From NCBI GenBank assembly GCA_016708875.1, contig JADJFA010000001.1, positions 62,001 to 126,000 on the forward strand: a DNA stretch of 64,000 nucleotides. Reading direction: 5' to 3'. The notes under the pieces were generated by a model, which was not told the origin of the DNA, did not search any database, and saw only the letters and a program-made list of their open reading frames with translations. Shown piece after piece: positions 56,450 through 64,000 of this stretch. The stretch comes from Lewinellaceae bacterium. Lineage in GTDB: Bacteria; Bacteroidota; Bacteroidia; Chitinophagales; Saprospiraceae. Position 1 is the first letter of the stretch. Each line of letters begins with the position of its first letter. The position numbers and the translations under genes were made by a program.

Positions 56450-57898
56450 ATGGTAAAGAAATCCACGAAAGAAAAAATCCAGTTCAAAGGAAAAGACCTG
56501 CTCTTCCTCGGATTCACTGAAGGCAAAATCCTAGGCATTGCCCTTGAAATCGCCAACGCCAATTTCGCAGAAACCAGCAAACAAAAAACGCTGACGACCT
56601 TAAACCGGGTGCGTAAAAACCCGGAAGCATACCTCGAAGATTCCACGCTGACGCCTTTAGCAAAGGCCATCATTGAAGCCAAACAAGAGGCCGCCGCAAA
56701 GGCAACCATCGAACTCAAAGAAGAAGCCGACGCATATACCATATTCGGAAAAGACGGAATCGAGGAAGGCGCGTTGAACCAAATGAACATCGCCATGCGC
56801 CTGCCCGTGACGGTGGCGGGCGCCCTGATGCCGGATGCACACCAGGGTTATGGATTGCCAATTGGCGGGGTGTTGGCTACCAAAAATGCCATCATTCCTT
56901 ATGGCGTGGGCGTGGACATCGGTTGTCGAATGGCCTTGTCGGTATTCGATATTCCAGAAAAACATTTTTTTGACAACCGCCCTTTTTACAAGCGCGAACT
57001 GGTTGCCGCCACGGCATTCGGTGCGGGCATCGGCTTCTCCGGGAAAGACCGCGCCTATCATAATGTGCTGGACCGCAAGGAGTTTGAGATGAATACCTTG
57101 CTGCGCAGCCTGCAAGACAAGGCTTTCACGCAATTGGGTTCTTCGGGCGGGGGCAATCACTTTGTAGAATGGGGGATTATTGATTTTGCCGAAAAAGATG
57201 AAATTCTAGGCATTGAAAAAGGCCGTTATCTCGCTTTGCTGACGCACTCTGGTTCCCGTGGACTGGGCGCGACGCTGGCCGGGCATTACACCCGCATTGC
57301 TAAAGAACAATGCAAACTGCCTGCTTATGCTGCCAATCTGGCTTATCTAGATTTGAACAGCGAAGCCGGACAAGAATACTGGTTGGCGATGAACCTGGCG
57401 GGCGATTACGCATCAGCGTGTCACGAAGTCATCCACCGCAAACTGACCAAAGCCATCGGCGCAACCCTGCTGGCGAAAGTGGAAAACCACCACAATTTCG
57501 CCTGGAAGGAAATGCTGAATGGGGAGGAAGTGATCGTACACCGAAAAGGCGCAACCCCGGCTGGTAAGGGCGTGATGGGAATAATCCCAGGCTCAATGAC
57601 CGCCCCGGTATTCCTGGTTCGTGGCAAGGGCGAGACCTCGGCAATCAATTCTGCTTCCCATGGCGCAGGTCGGCAGATGAGCCGTACCCAGGCCATCAAA
57701 AACGTGAGCAAGGCCGATCTTCGCAACATCCTGCAAGACGTAGGCGTGTCCTTGATCGGCGGCGGACTGGATGAGGCGCCGATGGCCTACAAGGACATCC
57801 ATCAGGTAATGGCGGCACAAACGGAATTGGTAGAAGTAGTCGCCAGGTTTTCACCAAAGTTGGTGCGTATGGCTGACGACGGGAGCCGTGAAGACTAA
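56450..57898 (+). CDS. rtcB: RtcB-family RNA ligase
   Basis: A 482-residue GTP- and Mn-dependent ligase joining 2',3'-cyclic phosphate (or 3'-phosphate) to 5'-OH RNA ends, used in RNA repair. Motifs: MPDAHQGYGLPIGGVLATKN, YGVGVDIGCRMAL (metal-binding Asp/Cys), LGSSGGGNHFVEWG (His), THSGSRGLGATLAGHYTRIA, VENHHNFAWKE, and SASHGAGRQMSRTQA, whose His is the GMP acceptor. An N-terminal segment of about 100 residues precedes the core, as in the longer bacterial RtcB branch. The ATG at 56450 (MVKKSTKEK) is chosen over 56399. No archease or RtcR is nearby. Confidence 0.93.
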   Translation: MVKKSTKEKIQFKGKDLLFLGFTEGKILGIALEIANANFAETSKQKTLTTLNRVRKNPEAYLEDSTLTPLAKAIIEAKQEAAAKATIELKEEADAYTIFGKDGIEEGALNQMNIAMRLPVTVAGALMPDAHQGYGLPIGGVLATKNAIIPYGVGVDIGCRMALSVFDIPEKHFFDNRPFYKRELVAATAFGAGIGFSGKDRAYHNVLDRKEFEMNTLLRSLQDKAFTQLGSSGGGNHFVEWGIIDFAEKDEILGIEKGRYLALLTHSGSRGLGATLAGHYTRIAKEQCKLPAYAANLAYLDLNSEAGQEYWLAMNLAGDYASACHEVIHRKLTKAIGATLLAKVENHHNFAWKEMLNGEEVIVHRKGATPAGKGVMGIIPGSMTAPVFLVRGKGETSAINSASHGAGRQMSRTQAIKNVSKADLRNILQDVGVSLIGGGLDEAPMAYKDIHQVMAAQTELVEVVARFSPKLVRMADDGSRED

Positions 57899-57911
57899 AT
57901 AAACCGTAAAA

Positions 57912-58153
57912 TGCAAACATGAGTCACCCCGAATTTTATAACATAAATGGTTCGTTCTTTTGCACCGTCAAACTTGACATAATTTGAACCACAAAAGGCA
58001 CAAAAGAGCACAAAAGAAGCACGATACGGTCTTTTGTGTCCTTTTGTGCCTTTTGTGGTTCAAATTACGCTACATGGGTAAAAGTGGTGCTTTTTTGATG
58101 TTTTTACCTGTACGATTTTATATTGTTACAAAGTTCGGGGTGACTCATGTTTG
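57912..58153. repeat. Nested double inverted repeat between convergent genes
   Basis: The outer arms 57912-57932 and 58133-58153 are exact 21-bp reverse complements. Inside, 57980-58015 pairs with 58030-58065 over 34 of 36 bases, made of the word CACAAAAG, around a 14-nt loop. It fills the 287-bp gap between rtcB and the convergent giant gene; nothing coding is seen there. Confidence 0.95.
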
Positions 58154-58185
58154 CGGTTTTCCTGTTTAATCAATTCCGCTCACCA

Positions 58186-61100
58186 TCAACGCACAAGTGT
58201 CAAATCTCCCTTTCTCAACTCCTTCCCTCCGCTGTTGTACTCCACCATCGCCTGCCAAAAATAGACGCCCGGAGCCGCCATTTGTCCATTGATAAATCCA
58301 TTCCAGCCGCTCGCCTCATCGTTGGGTAGCAGCTCGTTTTTTTCAAAAACCAATGAACCCCAGCGGTCATAAATTCGCAGCCAACTTACTTGCCTCACAA
58401 AGCCCGGCGAGGCATATAAGGTGAATTGCGCATTACCATTGGTACTACCGGGAGCAAAAACATTGGGCACAAAAATGCCTTCCGTTGCTTCTTCGAAAAA
58501 GGGCAGAATCACAAAGGGTGTTTCCTGAATGCAGTCTTCAAATTCCTGATACAGCACATATTCCCCAGCGGGCAAACTGTCAAAGATGGTTTGAGTATTG
58601 TATTGCAATCCGTCCAAACTATAGCGTGCCCCGATGCCTCCAAGCACCTCAACTTTCCCCTGGGGATCCTGAGCGCTTGGTTGCGTAATTTCTAAGGAAA
58701 GGGCCGGAGCTTCGATAATCTGTATTGCAATGGTCCAAATGGTATCGCAACCAGTCAGACCAGGTACCGTTTCTTGAATAATACCGGGCTGCGTGACCCA
58801 GTTCCCAAAAACCTGTACGGAATCGCCGAAGCAAAGTGCCAGAGAATCATTCCGGGTATAGAATGAAACTTCTAAAACTTCAATGCTGTGCGTTGAATCA
58901 CAACCATTTGCGTTGGGGAAATTTTGAACGAATAATCCCGCCGTTTTCACAAAATTGCCAAAAACCAGCGTGGAATCTCCCGGGCAAATTTGACGGGTTT
59001 CGTTTGTGGGAACAGGCGCAGGCAACAGGCTAACCGTGACGCTGTGCGTTGAATCACAACCATTTGCGTTGGGGAAATTTTGAACGAATAGTCCCGCCGT
59101 TTTCACAAAATTGCCAAAGACGAGCGTGGAATCTCCAGGACAAATTTGCCGGATTTCATTTGTGGGAACAGGCGCAGGAAGCAGGCTCACCGTGACGCTG
59201 TGCGTTGAATCACAACCATTTGCGTTGGGGAAATTTTGAACGAATAGTCCCGCCGTTTTCACAAAATTGCCAAAGACGAGCGTGGAATCTCCGGGACAAA
59301 TCTGCCGAGCTTCGTTTGTGGGAACAGGCGCAGGGAACAGGCTCACCGTGACGCTGTGCGTTGAATCACAACCATTTGCGTTGGGGAAATTTTGAACGAA
59401 TAGTCCCGCCGTTTTCACAAAATTGCCAAAGACGAGCGTGGAATCTCCAGGACAAATTTGCCGGGCTTCGTTTGTGGGAACCGGCGCAGGAAGCAGGCTC
59501 ACCGTGACACTGTGCGTTGAATCACAGCCGTTTGCGTTGGGGAAATTTTGAACGAACAATCCTGCCGTTTTCACGAAATTTCCAAATACCAACGTAGAAT
59601 CTCCGGGACAAATTTGCCGGGTTTCGTTTGTGGGAACAGGCGCAGAGAACAGGCTCACCGTGACGCTGTGCGTTGAATCACAACCATTTGCGTTCGGGAA
59701 ATTTTGTGCAAACAGTCCCGCCGTTTTGACAAAATTGCCAAAGACGAGCGTGGAATCTCCGGGACAAATTTGCCGTGTTTCGTTTGTGGGAACCGGCGCA
59801 GGTAGCAGGTTCACCGTGACGCTGTGCGTTGAATCACAACCATTTGCGTTGGGAAAATTCTGTGCAAATAGTCCCGCCATTTTCACAAAATTGCCAAAGA
59901 CAAGGGTTGAGTCTCCCGGACATATTTGTCGTATTTCATTTGATGGAACAGGCGCAGGGAACAGGCTCACCGTGACGCTGTGCGTTGAATCACAGCCTGT
60001 TGCGTTGGGGAAATTTTGGACGAAGAGGCCCGCCGTTTTCACAAAATTGCCAAAAACCAGGGTAGAATCTCCGGGACAAATTTGCCGGGTTTCGTTTGTG
60101 GGAACAGGCGCAGGAAGCAGGCTCACTGTGACGCTGTGCGTTGAATCACAGCCGTTTGTGTTGGGGAAATTTTGAACGAACAATCCCGCCGTTTTCACAA
60201 AATTTCCAAAATACCAACGTAGAATCTCCCGGACAAATTTGTCGGGTTTCGTTTGTGGGAACCGGCGCAGTTAGTAGGTTCACCGTGACGCTGTGCGTTG
60301 AATCACAGCCTGTTGCGTTGGGGAAATTTTGGACGAAGAGGCCCGCCGTTTTCACAAAATTGCCAAAGACGAGCGTGGAATCTCCGGGACAAATTTGTCG
60401 TGTTTCATTTGTGGGAACAGGCGCAGGGAAAATATCCACCGTGACGCTGTGTGTTGAATCACAACCATTTGCATTGGGAAATTCTGTGCAAACAGTCCCG
60501 CTGTTTTCACAAAATTGCCAAAGACCAGCGGAATCGCCCGAACAAATATGCCTGAATTCTGCTGTTGTATCCCTTGGAAGTGCATTTACCTGAACAAAAA
60601 TGGTGGAATCACAACCAACCGTATTTGTAAACACAAAATTTTGACCGCCCCCAGCGGGAATGTTTTGTCCGTTGAAACTGAAAAATCCGCCCTCGCAAAC
60701 AGACGCCTGGATGGTTTGGAAATCATTCCCCGAGAAGATCACCATCGTATCCCGTTTGGTATTAAAGCACAAGTCTTTGGCTTCCACCCAATAAACACCC
60801 GGCTGGGCCACTTGAATGGAAGCGGCTGTGGCGCCATTTTGCCAGAGGTAAGAAGCGAATCCGGGCGAAGCGATCAGGTTAATGGTGCTGCCATCACATA
60901 CGGTCTGGTCTGGCCCAAGGGAGACCGGCAGACCATTGGACAATTCCATTTTGAATATGGCAAGGTTGTTCGTCAAATCGCATTCAGGTCGGTGAAAAGC
61001 TGTGTCGCCTCCCGGAAGTGGCGTACTGAAATTGCCCCAATCGTTCAACAATGCATACACATTGCCGCTGGCGATGGGCAACAGCGCAGTAAATACGATA

Positions 61101-63025
61101 CAACTATCTGGTGGGATTGACTCCGTACTGACGGTGAACGTGCCAATACTATTGGAAAAAGCTGTGACAAACGGATTGCCGGCTCGGTAAAACCGCACTT
61201 TCGTGGTATCGGCACTAGGTCGGTCGCCTTCGTTGCAAATCTCCAGCGTTACGCTGAAGGTAGGCAATTGGCAAATGACGCTCGTTACCTCGATTTTCAA
61301 ATCTGCGGACGGAAAATAGGCCGTTGCATCTGGATGGCGATAGGCAGGCGCTTGGGACAAAAAGGTATTGAGCGGTCGCTTTCCACTTCCGGGGCCGGGT
61401 AATTCCAGATAGCCAGACTGTTGGATGATCGGGACGGTAAGATCGTCATTGATATTCACTACATGATATGCGTACTGGTTCCAGATGTTTCTTGCAGGGA
61501 GCCAGCGGGAATAATCGGGTTTTTTGGGGTGGATGACGCGAAAAGTTGTGCCGCCTTGTCCCAAAAAGTTTTGGACAATTATTTCCGGATTCCCATTTCC
61601 ATCTACATCTGCCAGCACTGGAATTTCAAAACTGGTTACACCCTCAGAGCGATATGCCGATATGGTTCTGTTGCCGTTTACATGGGCGGGGAAAGGTGCA
61701 GAACCGCCATAGATGATGCGCAAACTGTCTTCATCCAGAACGATGAGTTCTGCAAGGCCGTTGTTGTCAAAATCGTATGGACTTACGGCACCATGCCCGG
61801 AGTTATCATCCTTGAGTAAAGTATTGTTGGACCACCAAAAGGAACTGGCCGGGTGTAAATTGAAACAGCGCATTTGTGTTCCATATCGCAAAATCACCTC
61901 GGGCCAATCTTCTGCAAACCCCTGGCTTCGGTCGTCAAAAACGTTGCCAACCGAACAGGCGCCTGGCGCAATAACAAAAGGCTGAATGGGGATATTCATG
62001 GATAGAAAACGCCAAAAACCTGTTTTGTTCCAGACGTACACGCCGACCTGCTGGTTGCGAATGCCAGAAACCACCACCTCCTGAATATTGTCGTGATTCA
62101 AATCCGCCACTGCCGTAAAGCCATCGGAAAATGCCTGTAAAGAAGTAGTATTAATGTTGCGCTGCAATTTCATCTGCATACCATCTCCGTCATTGGGATC
62201 AATGTCTACGGAATAAATACCATATCCGGCAGCGATTTCTAACCCATCGCAATCGGGGTCGCCATTGCAATCAGCAGGTGTCAACAGATCTGCGGCGATC
62301 GAGCTGCTAAAACGAAGTAATACTTCACCCTTAGGCCCGATGCCTTTTGCTAAAAGGCTTAATACTGGCGCTAAAGGGTTGGATAAATCAAGCCCATAAA
62401 CTTCGTTTCCCGCATAAATTTCGGAAATCCCGTCGCCATCAAAATCGGCAGCGTAAGCATAAAAAGTGTTGGTTTGACTCGTATCTGTAGAAGTGGCCCA
62501 AAGTTCCATAGGTGGATTTGCGCCAGGGTTGTAATTGGTATATACCCGAATTTTCTTGTCAGAGCAGACCATAAAAAGTTCGGGCACCCCATTTCTATCC
62601 AAATCCGCAATGGCAGGCATTTGCGCAACTAAATTCTGGTTCCCGCCGGTACCAAAGATGTCTGGATTGTTTTTGTTGCTGCCGTCCCCCTTGAAAATAC
62701 CTATCCCGTTGGTGTTTCCATTTTGTCTCGTTGCAAAAATAATTTCGGGAATTGTATCTGCCCAGGGGTTAAGATTGGCCACTAATGGCGTATTCCAGAC
62801 TTGGACACTTGGCGTGGATTCCCAATACAAATCCAGGTCCAATCGCAGTTTGGCGGTTTCAATCGTGCAGTCATGTTCGGACATACATGGGCAATCTGCC
62901 ACGTCATAACAATCTATCAGGCCATCAACGTCATCATCCAGGCCATTATCGCAAATTTCAGCAGTTTGAGCAAAAGCAATGGGGATTTGAATCAGGAAAA
63001 TTAAATAGCATAAAAGTGAACGCAT
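58186..63025 (-). CDS. Giant surface protein: metal-binding motif, FG-GAP/VCBS repeats, 52-residue repeats, T9SS type B domain (frameshifted)
   Basis: About 1612 residues after removing one extra T near 60207-60211 (STLVFGNFVKTAGLFVQNFP restored). Order: signal peptide (1-19); MopE-like putative metal-binding motif (EICDNGLDDDVDGLIDCYDV); integrin-like FG-GAP/VCBS repeats (about 60-450; ADFDGDGISEIYAGNEVYGL, DFDNNGLAELIVLDED); Ig/CARDB-like part; about 11 near-identical 52-residue repeats (about 825-1380) with RQICPGDSTLVFGNF and NGCDSTHSVTVSL; C-terminal gliding-type domain (GIFVPNVFAPGSTNGNAQF, LRIYDRWGSLVFEKNELLPN, GVYFWQAMVEY), the T9SS type B sorting signal. Probably a cell-surface adhesin or filament; type B substrates are often attached with a partner PorP/SprF-like protein, not seen here. 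Confidence 0.88.
58890..60553 (-). repeat. Tandem 156-bp coding repeats
   Basis: About eleven direct repeats of 156 bp encode 52-residue units with one conserved Cys in RQICPGD and one in NGCDST. Most are nearly identical; the first (60.4-60.55 kb) has an out-of-frame island. Prone to assembly collapse. Confidence 0.92.
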
Positions 63026-63060
63026 GATCGAGGTCGGGATGTGATAGGGATGATAAAAAA

Positions 63061-63103
63061 CACCTTAATAATGAGCAGCAAAAATCTGTCCATTATTAAG
63101 GTG
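63061..63103. repeat. Perfect 13-bp inverted repeat
   Basis: CACCTTAATAATG (63061-63073) and CATTATTAAGGTG (63091-63103) are exact reverse complements with a 17-nt loop. It lies upstream of the giant gene (ATG 63025) and after the stop of the next minus-strand gene. Either a terminator or an operator. Confidence 0.7.
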
Positions 63104-63135
63104 AAGAGCATGAAAACTAATCTGCGTATGGAAAA

Positions 63136-64000
63136 TCAATACAGAAGCAATAATTTAATCATCCGAACCGCAGTTGCGGATTGTATTTTAAGGTAATAGC
63201 AGCCAGAAATCTGATTGGAAAGGTCAATATTGAACCGCCTGGATCGGACGGTTTCCAGCCAAATCAATTGCCCCGAAGCATTGGTAACTTCAGCGCGTGC
63301 ACTAACCATGTCCTCGGGTACCTGTAATTCAAAAATGCCTGTTGATGGATTGGGACTGACTATTATGGGCTGCGCATTTTGCAAACTATGGCTGCCCAGT
63401 GTTTTATCCACTAATTCCACAATGGTAATGCAGGTGTTTTCATTGCCTGAAATATCGGTGGCTGTGAGCGTTATGGTATTGAAGCCAAGGTTGGCGATGC
63501 TTAACTGTGAAGGATTGATCTGAAACTCCAGCATCCCCGCGCAGTTGTCAAAGCTGCCACTTTCAATAGCCATTAGAGGGATATTGATCAATCCAATAGC
63601 ATCCACTTGCAGGGTTATTGTATCTGCACAAACGACGACAGGGCTTTGTTTATCTTGAATCGTAACGGTTGTTTGGCAAGTATTGATATTGCTGAAATTA
63701 TCTTCCACAGTCAGGGTTACCGAATGAATACCCAAATTTGTGCAGTTAAAAGCTGTAGCATCAATCCAATAATTCATGATAGCGCCACAGTTGTCAAAAC
63801 TTCCATCATTTATCTCAAGCGCGGTTAAACTTGTATTGCCCCAGTCATCCAGGAACAGATCAAGTGTTGGAAGGCAAATAGCAGTGGGTATTATTTGATC
63901 CGCCACTTTGACAATCGTTTGACAAGTACTGCTATTACCTTCCTCGTCGGTCACGATAAGGGTTACGATATTTATACCCCAGTCCATGCAATCAAAAGTG
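63136..64000 (-). CDS. C-terminal part of a secreted HYR-like protein with T9SS type A sorting domain (runs off the window)
   Basis: The open frame reaches the window edge (TFDCMDWGINIVTLIVTDEE), so the N-terminus lies beyond 64000. At least three tandem HYR/PKD-like beta modules of about 80 residues are visible, each with a Cys pair, an N-LG--TVTL-V-D--GN--TC motif (NLGIHSVTLTVEDNFSNINT, NLGFNTITLTATDISGNENT) and a FDNC turn. The end (IIVSPNPSTGIFELQVPEDM, ISGCYYLKIQSATAVRMIKL) is a T9SS type A sorting domain. Extracellular adhesive or structural role is likely. The next gene downstream is the giant type B protein on the same strand. Confidence 0.85.
   Translation of the reverse strand, partial: TFDCMDWGINIVTLIVTDEEGNSSTCQTIVKVADQIIPTAICLPTLDLFLDDWGNTSLTALEINDGSFDNCGAIMNYWIDATAFNCTNLGIHSVTLTVEDNFSNINTCQTTVTIQDKQSPVVVCADTITLQVDAIGLINIPLMAIESGSFDNCAGMLEFQINPSQLSIANLGFNTITLTATDISGNENTCITIVELVDKTLGSHSLQNAQPIIVSPNPSTGIFELQVPEDMVSARAEVTNASGQLIWLETVRSRRFNIDLSNQISGCYYLKIQSATAVRMIKLLLLY

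Noticed and set aside
58890..60553. Regular 156-bp repeats as CRISPR or plus-strand coding genes (for example 59630-60175)
   Set aside because: The repeats are coding on the minus strand with a continuous domain order; the plus-strand frames are kept open only by repetition and have no start context or family.

Overview
The window looks like chromosome from a Bacteroidota bacterium, most likely a Saprospiria-type gliding or filamentous heterotroph. The phylum is supported by C-terminal type IX secretion (T9SS) sorting domains of both type A and type B, a GldM-like domain protein, many short Cys-lipoproteins, a DUF6089 outer-membrane protein, LytS/LytTR and hybrid one-protein two-component systems, and TAnnTTTG -7 boxes. 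The family-level placement is inference. I found no rRNA, tRNA or CRISPR.

Layout. 0-6.2 kb: three tandem near-identical lipoprotein genes, then a large secreted lipase-like/beta-helix protein. 6.2-8.7 kb: enolase with its 3' end duplicated around a small insert carrying a BRO/DinD-type gene. 8.7-18.4 kb, mostly minus strand: a three-gene operon (outer-membrane barrel, DUF1905/OmdA, FAH hydrolase), a repeat-bearing pseudouridine synthase, a tandem adenylate cyclase-ATPase-TPR protein resembling soluble adenylyl cyclase, a DUF6089 protein and a Gfo/Idh oxidoreductase. 18.5-25.3 kb: small membrane proteins, secreted proteins, a cytochrome c, a cupin. 25.5-35.1 kb: two LytS/LytTR loci, the second an ATGA-coupled array of three LytS-like genes of which the first two lack recognisable ATP-binding boxes. 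35.1-44.2 kb: a secreted glycosidase-like protein, pyrophosphatase, an AlgI-like MBOAT acyltransferase and a giant hybrid sensor. 44.4-52.5 kb: TPR protein, von Willebrand A protein, acyl-CoA dehydrogenase and a third LytS/LytTR pair. 52.7-64 kb: GldM-like protein, DinD, TMTC-like membrane/TPR protein, RtcB, a giant T9SS type B protein with 52-residue repeats, and the end of another secreted protein.

Two properties cut across the window. First, fourteen genes are interrupted by single-base indels, mostly in short homopolymers, and they include enolase and an acyl-CoA dehydrogenase. This looks like long-read consensus error more than decay, so I annotate those genes across the break. Second, many gene ends carry unusually long, near-perfect hairpins (stems 15-37 bp, some nested) made of short repeated words. 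A separate small palindromic element also lies inside coding sequence in several reading frames.

The strongest candidates for undescribed biology are the pseudokinase-like LytS array (30.9-35.1 kb), the eno 3'-end exchange with its BRO cargo (6.16-7.48 kb), the in-frame palindromic elements (34.7, 54.3, 55.3, 56.3 kb) and the gene-end hairpin family.
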